The notes under the pieces were generated by a model. The model worked only from the letters and a program-made list of their open reading frames with translations, was not told the DNA's origin and did not search any database. This document shows, one piece after another, positions 12,717 to 20,037 of a DNA stretch of 20,037 nt. The DNA is taken from IMG/VR virus record IMGVR_UViG_3300006869_000154, positions 1 through 20,037 of that record; one strand, 5' to 3'. Each line of letters opens with the position of its first letter. Position 1 is the stretch's first letter. Source of the stretch: a virus. The translations under genes and the position numbers were made by a program.

Positions 12717-13755
12717 CGACTATCGCATCCATATCAACCTGTTGAGGTAGTCCAATCTTGTACTGTTTCTCTAGGAAGTCTGCGAAGTCTGTGAACTCAA
12801 AGATCGGAGTCCAGAACTCTTCTTCCAGAGTTTGAGTCAGACGAACCTTCGGGTCAAGTAACTCTCCAGTTTCTCTATCAACGCGACAATACCAACCATT
12901 ACTAGGCTTAGTGACATAACCACCAACAAGAGCAGCATCCAGAAGACCGCTATAACGCTGTACACCACCTTCCCAAGACACAGAAATAGGAATCTTAGAC
13001 TTTTCTTTAACATATCGACTCTTCTCCACATTGATCACAAAGTGGTAACCCTTGATCTCTGTACCAACTTTATCCTGTTGGCGTCCAAGGATCCAGATGT
13101 TGTCTGCACTGTAATAGATACCAGTACCACCACCCACAATATCTTTGGGGAAGAGACCGATCTCTTTGTACGTATGGTTCACCGCCAACATAGGAATGTT
13201 CTTCATTGCGAGGTATGGTGTACACATACGGAACAGACCCTTCAGTGCCTTCGCACGTGACATGTCTGCAACAGACTTCTCGTTGATTGCATCCTCAAGT
13301 TCTTTCTTGGATGCAAGGTTACCGATTGAGTCGATCACTACGATTACATCATCGTTGCGATCCAACTCTTCGAGTTGACTGATCAAGTCAAACTTGAGTT
13401 CTTCTACATTCGTGATAGGAGTGTGAAGCACCCGATCAGTGTCAATTCCAAACTGTTGGAAATAAGATTGGGGGGAACCGAACTCACTATCATAGAATAG
13501 TAATACCGCATCTTTCTTTGCCTCCAGATATGCACCCGCCATCAACAAGGCGAATGAGGTCTTGAAGTGTTTGGATGGACCCGCAAGTACCGTAAGGCCT
13601 GGCGTAACTCCACCGTTGACAGATCCGGATAGTGCAACGTTCACCATAGGAACGTTGGTTGGGACCATATCTTTCTCAGTGAAGAACTTACTCTCCGACA
13701 GTACCTCCGTTGTCTTGATCTTCGAGTTCTTCTTCAGTTTGTCCATCACGCTCAT
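12700..13755 (-). CDS. uvsX: UvsX, RecA-like recombinase
   Basis: The 351-residue protein is the phage homologue of RecA: it coats single-stranded DNA and drives strand exchange for recombination-dependent replication. Walker A is GPSKHFKTS at 59-67, the T4-UvsX-type loop, and Walker B is VIVVIDSIGN with Asp142. The block MLAVNHTYKE and the following Gly-rich loop GGGTGIYYSADNIW match the DNA-binding region. The C-terminus (DMDAIVDAEET) is acidic as usual. ATG 13755 has GGAG 9 nt upstream, and the first 68 nt overlap the 3' end of the UDP-glucose dehydrogenase gene. A weak promoter candidate lies at 13810-13839. Confidence 0.95.
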   Translation of the reverse strand: MSVMDKLKKNSKIKTTEVLSESKFFTEKDMVPTNVPMVNVALSGSVNGGVTPGLTVLAGPSKHFKTSFALLMAGAYLEAKKDAVLLFYDSEFGSPQSYFQQFGIDTDRVLHTPITNVEELKFDLISQLEELDRNDDVIVVIDSIGNLASKKELEDAINEKSVADMSRAKALKGLFRMCTPYLAMKNIPMLAVNHTYKEIGLFPKDIVGGGTGIYYSADNIWILGRQQDKVGTEIKGYHFVINVEKSRYVKEKSKIPISVSWEGGVQRYSGLLDAALVGGYVTKPSNGWYCRVDRETGELLDPKVRLTQTLEEEFWTPIFEFTDFADFLEKQYKIGLPQQVDMDAIVDAEET

Positions 13756-14719
13756 TATTCACATCTCCAAAAGTAATATTGTTCGCTTTCTCTCGTTCAT
13801 CTAGCTCATAGTATGCACGATATCGGCTGTTTATGTCAAGGACTTTTTCGATTAAATCGAAACTAATCTTGTTACCCTCTTGGTCCTCTGCCTCAGAGAA
13901 CTTTAAGAATGCGGTTGCATCCTTGGGTAAACATGCACCACCAAACCCACGTTTGCGGTCATAACCCGGCACACGGGTGTGTCCAACACCAACACGAGGA
14001 TCTCGGCCAACCGCACGTGTAACGATGTTGTAAGAACAACCCCACGCATTGATCAGGTCATACAGTTGGTTAAAGAAGGTAACCTTAGTTGCAAGGTAAG
14101 TGTTGATTGCATACTTCACGAACGATGCCTCTGCGGCCGCCATGCGGAAGTACTCGTTAGACTTACACAGACTGAACACGTCATAGATTTCTACCAGTTC
14201 GGCAGTTGCACGTTCACTACCACCAAGTACGTGGAACTCTGCATTTACAAACTGTTCCTCTGCCGACTTCTCCGTAAGGAACTCAGGGTTGTACACGAAA
14301 CGATCAATACCGTCCTCAAACATAGAGTTGTAGAGTCGATCAATAACGTCCGGAGTGATTGTTGATTTGACAACAACAAGAGACTCGGTGTGTTCGATCA
14401 GTTTGAGTACCGCATCCTCTACGATAGATGCATCAACAAATCCACTGTCGGGGTTCATGGGTGTGGGTGCACACACAAACACACAGTGTGGTTCGAACTC
14501 AACCATCGCATCGATGGATGCCTCTGGACCATACTTTGGATCTGCAATCTGCAAGTCCACTAGTGGATGTAGGAATGCATACTCTACTGCCTTACCTACA
14601 AACCCATGACCGACAATACCCAACTTGAAAGGGTTATCCGGACTAATAGGTTTCTGTTTGTCTGCCTGAGATGGACCGTCCGAAGTCTTCGGAACAAAGT
14701 CATCAAAATTATCTGCCAT
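13688..14719 (-). CDS. UDP-glucose 6-dehydrogenase family protein
   Basis: The 343-residue enzyme belongs to the UDP-glucose/GDP-mannose dehydrogenase family, oxidising a UDP-hexose (likely UDP-glucose to UDP-glucuronate) with two NAD+. The Rossmann loop is GIVGHGFVGKAV (34-45). STITPDVIDRL, YNPEFLTE (Glu147), KYAINTYLATKVTFFNQ (Lys202, Asn206) and GFGGACLPKD (catalytic Cys263) are all in place. The protein is shorter than bacterial Ugd (about 390-450), with an extra 30-residue N-terminal tail and a truncated, very acidic C-terminal part instead of a full UDP-binding domain. The last 22 residues come from codons overlapping uvsX by 68 nt. GGAG lies 8 nt before ATG 14719, inside the end of the epimerase gene. 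Next-door epimerase makes a two-step uronate pathway. Confidence 0.9.
   Translation of the reverse strand: MADNFDDFVPKTSDGPSQADKQKPISPDNPFKLGIVGHGFVGKAVEYAFLHPLVDLQIADPKYGPEASIDAMVEFEPHCVFVCAPTPMNPDSGFVDASIVEDAVLKLIEHTESLVVVKSTITPDVIDRLYNSMFEDGIDRFVYNPEFLTEKSAEEQFVNAEFHVLGGSERATAELVEIYDVFSLCKSNEYFRMAAAEASFVKYAINTYLATKVTFFNQLYDLINAWGCSYNIVTRAVGRDPRVGVGHTRVPGYDRKRGFGGACLPKDATAFLKFSEAEDQEGNKISFDLIEKVLDINSRYRAYYELDEREKANNITFGDVNNERDGQTEEELEDQDNGGTVGE
13810..13839 (-). promoter_or_regulatory. Weak sigma-70-like promoter upstream of uvsX
   Basis: TTGACA (13834-13839) with CATACT (13810-13815, 4/6) after 18 nt. It lies within the dehydrogenase gene, about 45 nt upstream of the uvsX ATG in terms of start point. 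The position is sensible but the -10 is poor. Confidence 0.3.
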
Positions 14720-14721
14720 TA

Positions 14722-15720
14722 TTATGTCTCCTCTACGTCATAAAAATTTTTGTACCACTCATAGAATTTTGCAACACCTTCTGCAATACTGACCTTCGGT
14801 GTATATCCTAGTTTTTGAAGTTTGTCTGTGTTACTCCACGTCTCTTTTGTATCGGCGGGATGTTTCGCAACCATCTCCTTCGTAACTTCCTTACCAACGT
14901 TCTTCTCAATCTCTGAGATGAAGTCCATCAGTTGAACCTGTTCGCCTCTACCAATATTAAATATCTCATTATTGGGAATGACTCCAGATTCCACGTTCGC
15001 CAAAACGATGCAGATCCCGTCAAGGATATCATCGATGTAGGTGAAGTCCCGCTTCATATCCCCATAATTATACACCTTTATTGGCGTTCCGTCAAGGGTT
15101 GATTTCGTAAATTGGAAGAGTGCCATGTCTGGTCTACCCCAAGGTCCGTACACGGTAAAGAAACGTAGTCCTGTACTAAACAACTTGGAAATTCCGAACT
15201 GACACTCGTTGATGTATTTGGTATATGCATAGGCGTTAAGTTGGTGCGCCTGAACAAAGTCTTCCTTCCACCCATTCTCTGAAATAGGAGTTCCTCCATA
15301 TACAGAACTGGTAGATGCATAGATGAATTTTGTTTGGGGACTGTAGTTTTCGAACAGATTAATTAGGTTCTGTGTACCATCAATGTTGTTTGAGTGATAC
15401 TCTGATTCTTTCCCAAACGAGTCACGCACCCCTGCGTGTGCGGCGAGATGTATAACATAGTCAAAGGGTTCGCCCACAACATCCGGTATCAAACGTTGAT
15501 CGTTTAAAAGGTTACCCAGCATCAGTTCATCACGTATGTCCATGTCCATGATCTGCATACCAAAGTTAGTATGTCTTTTAACTTTCAACCAAGGATCATA
15601 GAGATGACTGTTCCAGTTATCGCATCCAATAACATCATGACCCATTCCTGTGAGTCTTAGACACAACTGAGATCCTATGAACCCTGCAGCTCCGGTGACT
15701 AATATTCTTTTATTATCCAT
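14722..15720 (-). CDS. NAD-dependent epimerase, UDP-glucuronate 4-epimerase-like
   Basis: The 332-residue extended short-chain dehydrogenase has the NAD-binding motif TGAAGFIG (Gly10, 13, 16), the catalytic Tyr164/Lys168 in NAYAYTK, with STSSVYGG carrying the Ser/Thr. The stretch VYGPWGRPDMALF (190-202) is typical of UDP-glucuronate 4-epimerases and related enzymes. With the dehydrogenase that follows, UDP-glucose would become UDP-glucuronate and then UDP-galacturonate. Length is normal. ATG 15720 overlaps the primase stop by 8 nt and has no clear Shine-Dalgarno, so translation depends on coupling. The sugar substrate is inferred from the motif; GDP-mannose or other UDP-sugar epimerases are alternatives. 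Confidence 0.88.
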   Translation of the reverse strand: MDNKRILVTGAAGFIGSQLCLRLTGMGHDVIGCDNWNSHLYDPWLKVKRHTNFGMQIMDMDIRDELMLGNLLNDQRLIPDVVGEPFDYVIHLAAHAGVRDSFGKESEYHSNNIDGTQNLINLFENYSPQTKFIYASTSSVYGGTPISENGWKEDFVQAHQLNAYAYTKYINECQFGISKLFSTGLRFFTVYGPWGRPDMALFQFTKSTLDGTPIKVYNYGDMKRDFTYIDDILDGICIVLANVESGVIPNNEIFNIGRGEQVQLMDFISEIEKNVGKEVTKEMVAKHPADTKETWSNTDKLQKLGYTPKVSIAEGVAKFYEWYKNFYDVEET

Positions 15721-16651
15721 TTCGGTAAATGTACTCCAATGCTCTGTCGGCCTCTACAATGAGAGGTCTGTTCTCGTACCAGTTACCAGTTTCAGCGTCG
15801 AACTGTTTACACATATCCGCAATCTGTTGTGCAGTTATGGGATAGTTACTTTCTGTTGCGCGGCCCGCAACAGCGACCATGATCTGATACATTTTGTGAT
15901 ACCAACCTGTACCACTGATCTGTATATATTCCGCACCTAACGACTTAGGCCAGAACGGACAATCGTGATACGATGTCCATACTATGTTAGTGTTGTCCAG
16001 TTGGGACTTACGATGTTCTATCACTGCCTTCTGTAAACTTTCTGGTAATCTATCTAGGAAAGAATTACCTGTCTTCTCGTGGTAAGGATGTTTTGCAATC
16101 AACTCAGATACGTTGAGTGCAGAACCAGAGTTCGCAAAGAAGAAAGATGTTGCGTTAGGATACTGCGCCGGCACATAGTACATACGTGCAAGGTCTTTTG
16201 TCTGAGGATCTCCGATCTCACCTAGTTCTGTATTCAGAGCATACCAGAAGGATTTGATCCTTTCGTTTTCGACGGGTTCGTCGAGTCGGAAGACGATCCG
16301 AAACTTGAGGTTGTCTGATCTACTTGACGCAGTATTGTACACAACATAGTCGTATCCTCCGAATTGATCTTGCAGTCTTCGCTCAAGGGTTGAAAGATCC
16401 ACACCAAAATTGTGATCATCAACATCAACAGCGCACCAACCACCCCAATGACTAGTAGATTTATTAGAACGTTTCGAACCCATTTCGAAAACAGCAGGAC
16501 TAATAAGAGGACTAGAATTATTTCCACCCTTCTCTCCTTTCACTTGTGATATGCGATACAACCACTTAACAAATTTATCCCACGAATCGAACTGGACCCG
16601 ATTGTGAGTCTTGTTATCAAACTGATTGCGGAATAGTGTTAGTTCAAACAT
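15713..16651 (-). CDS. Archaeo-eukaryotic-type primase (PrimPol-like)
   Basis: The 312-residue protein is read as a primase of the AEP superfamily. Motif I is WCAVDVDD (Asp76, Asp78), the middle block is VVYNTASSRSDNLKFRIVF (105-121), and the third is DLARMYYVPAQYPNA (153-167), recalling the D-x-x-R-hydrophobic-PGT-N signature of plasmid PrimPols. Residues 250-310 form a helical domain like the C-terminal domain (PriCT) found after such cores. It would synthesise primers for the polymerase immediately upstream. T4 uses the unrelated TOPRIM primase gp61 instead; none is seen in the window. ATG 16651 is preferred; its own sigma-70 promoter has its start point next to the ATG, so the transcript could be leaderless. 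Confidence is limited because the active-site histidine is not clear. Confidence 0.68.
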   Translation of the reverse strand: MFELTLFRNQFDNKTHNRVQFDSWDKFVKWLYRISQVKGEKGGNNSSPLISPAVFEMGSKRSNKSTSHWGGWCAVDVDDHNFGVDLSTLERRLQDQFGGYDYVVYNTASSRSDNLKFRIVFRLDEPVENERIKSFWYALNTELGEIGDPQTKDLARMYYVPAQYPNATSFFFANSGSALNVSELIAKHPYHEKTGNSFLDRLPESLQKAVIEHRKSQLDNTNIVWTSYHDCPFWPKSLGAEYIQISGTGWYHKMYQIMVAVAGRATESNYPITAQQIADMCKQFDAETGNWYENRPLIVEADRALEYIYRNG

Positions 16652-16657
16652 AGACAC

Positions 16658-16687
16658 ATCATAACAAATCTTCGCGGTTTCTGTCAA
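16658..16687 (-). promoter_or_regulatory. Sigma-70 promoter for the primase-epimerase group
   Basis: TTGACA (16682-16687), 18 nt, TATGAT (16658-16663): 11/12 match. The -35 contains the TGA stop of the polymerase gene. The start point would fall at about 16651-16652, at or one base before the ATG of the primase. Confidence 0.75.
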
Positions 16688-19167
16688 GAGAAAAAGTCTT
16701 CTAGGGTTGCACGTGGTTCTGCCGCCCACCCGACTGCATCAAGGATTGGTTCGAGAGGATCTAGGAACGTCTTCCGGAACATCATGTCATAGTCGATGAA
16801 GTCATGCAACCCGAACTCCTTGGGTAGGTTCAAGGGGAACGACACCACGTTCTCACCCAGACGGTTGGGCATCTTCAGGTAGACGAACTTGATCTTCTCT
16901 CCGTTCTGGACGTAGACGTACCTCTTGTCAAGTGCGTTCTTCTTAACCGTATCGTTGTAGACCAGTGCACCACGCACGTGGATAGGACAACCCTTCTTGT
17001 AGACGGTCTGTCGATCCTGCCACTTGGTGATCTCCGAAACCCCACGAGGGAACGACACGTCTTCGGGAGGAAGAGTCCCAAATTGGGTCTTAAAGTTCCC
17101 AATAAAGGACTGTGTGTCTGACTCAGTACCTTCTATGATGACCCGAAAGATTTCTTGAAACTTGTCACGCACAACCTGAGGCGTAGATGACTTGACCGCT
17201 TCGATACCCATCAACTTGAGTTTGGGTTGTGCGTACTGCACACCCTCGTTGTTGTGCACGTTGAGGATGTAACGTTTCTTCGCCATCCAGATACCACGGT
17301 CTGCGATTACCTCGCGTCCCATCTCCATACGGTTGACCATTGCACTGGTGACTCTCGCCATCTCCGCATAGGATTTAGACAATACTTTCTCGAAGTGTTC
17401 GGAACAAATCTTGTCAAGGAACTTTACAGGATCCTTCGGGTTGAACTTGTCAACAAGATCACCCATCCGAATGTAAACAGAGTCGGTGTCAATTGCAACA
17501 ACGTAGTCTTCTTCCGTCTTGAGAAGTTTTTGCATCTCATCGTTGACCGCACGTTCCGCCCACTTGATTGCGAGTTGTCCCGCAAGGGTGATCGACTCCG
17601 CAACACGTTGGTCAAAGTATCGGAACCACCGATTACCCAACGCACCGTAGAGTGAGTTCATCAGAATCTTGATCGCCATCTGTTGGTTGTTCAGTGACGT
17701 GATCTTGTTGTCCAGTTCCCGTGTGGGATTGTTCTGGTATTCTTGTTGTAGTCGCAACATCTCCTTCTTGACCACACGGCGTTCGTCATAGTATTTCTTA
17801 ATGATGTTGGGGATCACACCCTCACGTTCGTGAGTAAACTTAATTCCGGTAGGTGCGACAGAGAAAGGACTACCGGACACATCGATGTCGCCGGAAAGGA
17901 ATGCGTCCACGGACACGTCATTGTAGAAACCATCAAGGACAGTCTCAGGTGACATGTTGTACTGGACAATGATGTTCGGGTACAGTGAGTTCAAGTCGAA
18001 CGATGTCACCCAGTCATGGGAACCGACTTGAGGTTCCTTGACGTATCCGCCTGGATACGATGTCTTGACCTTCTCGACCTTGGGTGGTACTGCAACTTTC
18101 TGTTCGTTCAAGATGCGGTAGATGATGGTGTCCCAGATGTTTGTGGTCCCCATCGTGTCGTTGTAGTTCACACCACCGCGATACGCCATGGTCAGGACCA
18201 GAGAGATCAGGTCAAGTTTCTCGTCGAGTTTCTCGACCAGTTCCACGTCCTTGATGTTGTAGTCAATGAACTTCTGGAAGTCAGTCTTGTACAGGGAGTA
18301 CAGTGTACCGTGTTCTTCGTAGGATAGTTTACCCTCACCCAGTACTACGTGGGCGATGTGGTCCAGTCGATAGGACTCCTGTTGACCCAGAGTGTTGTAG
18401 GTGAACTTCTTGAAGATTTCTAGATAGTCGAGGTGTTGGATACCTTCGAGGGTGTACTCCTGTTGTTTCTTTCCGTTGATGGTTACGTTACCTTCACGTA
18501 CCAGACCCCACGGTGAAAGTTTCTTCACCATGTCCGCGCCAATGGTTTTACCAATACGGTTGACCAGATAGGGAATGTCGAAGAATCGTGTGTTCCATCC
18601 GGTCACGATGTCGGGTTGGTTACGGAACCAGTGATCGACGAACTTCATGAGGAGTTGCGCTTCGGAGTCGCACTTCTCGTAGATCACATCCTCACCCGCA
18701 TTGTAGTCATACAGACCCCAGACGCGATAGGGACCGTTGGGGTTCTTGATAGTGATGGCGATGACCGGATGATCTGCCTTGTCGGGTTCGGGGAACCCTT
18801 CGTCAGATGCGACCTCAATGTCGATGGTGCACACATCGATCCAGTCACGGTTGAATTCGATAGGGGTAGGGAACATGTCTGCAATGAACTGAGACACGAA
18901 GTTGTTCATCCCGTAGACCTTGAAGTTGGGTACGTCCTCGTAACGTTTCTGGAACTCAGTCGCCTCCTTCATGGAGTCAAACTTGAGGGGTTCGACAGAA
19001 GTACCGTCAATCGCCTTCCACCCCGATTGTCTCTTGTCGGACTGCACGTACAGGGTAGGTTTGTAGGGGACTTTGGTTTGAAGTTTTTTTCCGTTCTCCG
19101 CAAACCCACGGAACAGGATGTTACTGCCGTACCGGACCACGGAAGTGTAAAACATTGGTTGATTCAT
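16684..19167 (-). CDS. DNA polymerase, family B (T4 gp43 type)
   Basis: The 827-residue replicative polymerase has all 3'-5' exonuclease and polymerase motifs. Exo I is DIE at 116-118, Exo II is [11 protein letters not shown] (190-200), and Exo III is YNIKD (303-307). Polymerase motif A is DLNSLYP (391-397), motif [10 protein letters not shown] (500-508), and motif C DTDS (560-563). The C-terminal end ATLEDFFS resembles a sliding-clamp binding peptide. Length is somewhat shorter than T4 gp43 (898) but complete. Codons favour G/C in third position and the GC content is clearly higher than in the secreted genes. ATG 19167 has AAGG 7 nt upstream and a TTGACA-18-TATAAT promoter 30 nt further up, so it starts its own transcript. 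Confidence 0.98.
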   Translation of the reverse strand: MNQPMFYTSVVRYGSNILFRGFAENGKKLQTKVPYKPTLYVQSDKRQSGWKAIDGTSVEPLKFDSMKEATEFQKRYEDVPNFKVYGMNNFVSQFIADMFPTPIEFNRDWIDVCTIDIEVASDEGFPEPDKADHPVIAITIKNPNGPYRVWGLYDYNAGEDVIYEKCDSEAQLLMKFVDHWFRNQPDIVTGWNTRFFDIPYLVNRIGKTIGADMVKKLSPWGLVREGNVTINGKKQQEYTLEGIQHLDYLEIFKKFTYNTLGQQESYRLDHIAHVVLGEGKLSYEEHGTLYSLYKTDFQKFIDYNIKDVELVEKLDEKLDLISLVLTMAYRGGVNYNDTMGTTNIWDTIIYRILNEQKVAVPPKVEKVKTSYPGGYVKEPQVGSHDWVTSFDLNSLYPNIIVQYNMSPETVLDGFYNDVSVDAFLSGDIDVSGSPFSVAPTGIKFTHEREGVIPNIIKKYYDERRVVKKEMLRLQQEYQNNPTRELDNKITSLNNQQMAIKILMNSLYGALGNRWFRYFDQRVAESITLAGQLAIKWAERAVNDEMQKLLKTEEDYVVAIDTDSVYIRMGDLVDKFNPKDPVKFLDKICSEHFEKVLSKSYAEMARVTSAMVNRMEMGREVIADRGIWMAKKRYILNVHNNEGVQYAQPKLKLMGIEAVKSSTPQVVRDKFQEIFRVIIEGTESDTQSFIGNFKTQFGTLPPEDVSFPRGVSEITKWQDRQTVYKKGCPIHVRGALVYNDTVKKNALDKRYVYVQNGEKIKFVYLKMPNRLGENVVSFPLNLPKEFGLHDFIDYDMMFRKTFLDPLEPILDAVGWAAEPRATLEDFFS

Positions 19168-19193
19168 GGTGCGCCTTTTTTCAGTAGGGTTGT

Positions 19194-19223
19194 ATTATAT
19201 AACAGTAGGGCGTCTTCTGTCAA
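19194..19223 (-). promoter_or_regulatory. Strong sigma-70 promoter for DNA polymerase
   Basis: TTGACA (19218-19223) and TATAAT (19194-19199) are perfect hexamers spaced by 18 nt. The start point near 19187 gives a leader of about 20 nt with AAGG. The -35 box contains the TGA stop of the glycosyltransferase gene. Confidence 0.85.
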
Positions 19224-20017
19224 GGGATAACTTTAAATTGATCTGAACGAGTCCAAGGTTGTTCTATGTGTATGTCTGGATAACCATGATGGTCCTGAGT
19301 CACGGCGAGAGACTTAGACACCATCTGCGTTGTCGGGTTTTTGACTGACTGCATTGGATCGGGGTCACGGTGATTGTATGGTAAATGTATGTCTCTACCA
19401 AAATACAAGGTGTCTCCGTTAGACCAAGGGTGGATGATGTAGTTCTCAGGTATACGACTCTTATCTTGTTTTGACAAGAAGTGATCAACGTAGTTCTTGA
19501 ATAGTCTCTCTAGTACACCATAAGGACCACAGTTAATCCAGAACTTTTGTTCGGTTAGTAGTCTGTACTGCCACGCTGCACAAAACGGTTTGAAGGTATA
19601 ACACCCCATGAACAAACCTATGTTTGCGTAGATTATATTTTTTGCGTGAATGTACGTGAGTAGGTTGCGGAATTCGTTTTCATGTTGAGGCCATAGATAC
19701 GTATCATGTTCCATAACTAGGAACCGTTCTCCGGTTGCACCTTGTTGACGCATCAACTCCCAGTGAGAACACATTCCCGCTTTCTCTGTTGGGGAATGAT
19801 CTTGAGGTTGTTTCCCCGCATCCAGTCTGGCGAGGGATGGTCTCCAATCGTACTTCGCAACGTGTTCTTCGAAGTCAGGGTGTTCTGGAGTGATCGCATC
19901 AAACACGTTCCAGTCCAACGTGCCATCATCTATAAGGTTCTGAAAAGATAACTTACTGAGTTCGGCGTACTTCTCCGATCTCTCATCACCCTTCATTACA
20001 ATTTGGTATACCTTCAT
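19220..20017 (-). CDS. GT25-like glycosyltransferase
   Basis: The 265-residue protein resembles family-25 glycosyltransferases (LPS galactosyltransferase type). It begins MKVYQIVMKGDERS, the usual opening strand, and holds SPTEKAGMCSHWELMRQQ (76-92), the counterpart of the family's E-x-x-C-x-x-SH motif. RFLVMEHDTYLWP follows (98-110), with EHD (103-105) at the site of the metal-binding EDD. The remainder, including the Cys- and Trp-rich part, is less like the family. It would transfer a sugar from a nucleotide donor to a lipid, protein or polysaccharide; the UDP-uronate enzymes downstream may supply its donor. I chose the second ATG (20017) because the first lies only one base after GAGG. The stop overlaps the polymerase promoter. 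The sequence upstream (20018-20037) is too short to judge. Confidence 0.7.
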   Translation of the reverse strand: MKVYQIVMKGDERSEKYAELSKLSFQNLIDDGTLDWNVFDAITPEHPDFEEHVAKYDWRPSLARLDAGKQPQDHSPTEKAGMCSHWELMRQQGATGERFLVMEHDTYLWPQHENEFRNLLTYIHAKNIIYANIGLFMGCYTFKPFCAAWQYRLLTEQKFWINCGPYGVLERLFKNYVDHFLSKQDKSRIPENYIIHPWSNGDTLYFGRDIHLPYNHRDPDPMQSVKNPTTQMVSKSLAVTQDHHGYPDIHIEQPWTRSDQFKVIP

Positions 20018-20037
20018 CATTCCTCACGAGTGGGGGG

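Noticed and set aside
16684-19167. Intein or intron in the polymerase
   Set aside because: Exonuclease and polymerase motifs follow with normal spacing and the total length is below that of T4 gp43.
1-20037. Integrated prophage in a bacterial chromosome
   Set aside because: No integrase, attachment site or bacterial housekeeping gene is seen; content and packing fit a lytic phage genome.

Overview
The window reads as part of the genome of a large, T4-like (contractile-tailed) virus of a Gram-negative and probably marine bacterium. Family-B DNA polymerase of the T4 gp43 type, UvsX recombinase and a gp41-type DnaB helicase sit within 8 kb. Genes are packed with 1-68 nt overlaps, all on the minus strand. 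Two AT-rich late-type promoter motifs (TAAATA core) and several near-perfect sigma-70 promoters are visible. The signal peptides, a lipobox and a spanin-like gene pair imply a host with a periplasm and an outer membrane. I cannot name the host or the virus. No integrase, IS element, CRISPR array or plus-strand gene is supported, and no gene-free stretch exceeds about 110 nt.

Layout in the direction of transcription (right to left). (1) 20017-11005, replication and sugar block: a GT25-like glycosyltransferase, DNA polymerase, an archaeo-eukaryotic-type primase, a UDP-glucuronate 4-epimerase-like enzyme, a UDP-glucose dehydrogenase, UvsX, a conserved-looking small protein and the helicase. Strong sigma-70 promoters precede the polymerase and the primase, and both -35 boxes contain the TGA stop of the gene before. 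(2) 11001-5921, metabolic and accessory block: a 59-residue membrane protein, a prolyl-hydroxylase-like 2OG-Fe(II) oxygenase, ThyX, a 45-residue membrane protein, an AbrB-like protein, a second 2OG oxygenase, a degenerate acyl-adenylate-synthetase-like (ANL) protein, a DUF3310 protein and an SGNH-hydrolase-like protein. (3) 5825-3032, secreted cassette: five consecutive proteins with cleavable signal peptides, including a fimbrial-subunit-like protein followed directly by a pilus-chaperone-like beta protein. (4) 2991-1415, membrane and probable lysis cassette: a tail-anchored protein, a coiled-coil inner-membrane protein, a lipoprotein and a small C-terminally anchored protein; the middle two look like an i-spanin/o-spanin pair. 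Blocks 3 and 4 are each preceded by the same 9-mer TAAATACAG, the best late-promoter candidate. (5) 1304-1: a DUF932 protein behind a strong promoter with an AT-rich upstream element, then a 74-nt structured RNA element, tRNA-Thr(UGU), and the start of another small gene cut by the window edge.

How it fits together: block 1 copies the genome. It also carries two successive enzymes that would turn UDP-glucose into UDP-glucuronate and UDP-galacturonate, with a glycosyltransferase nearby that might use such a sugar. Block 2 supplies thymidylate and holds an unassigned oxygenase/ANL-like unit. Blocks 3 and 4 act on or beyond the host envelope. The observations most worth following are the secreted pilin/chaperone-like cassette, the ANL pseudoenzyme coupled to a 2OG oxygenase, the UDP-uronate pair inside the replication genes, the primase that is not of the T4 gp61 type, and the RNA element with two mutually exclusive folds between DUF932 and the tRNA.
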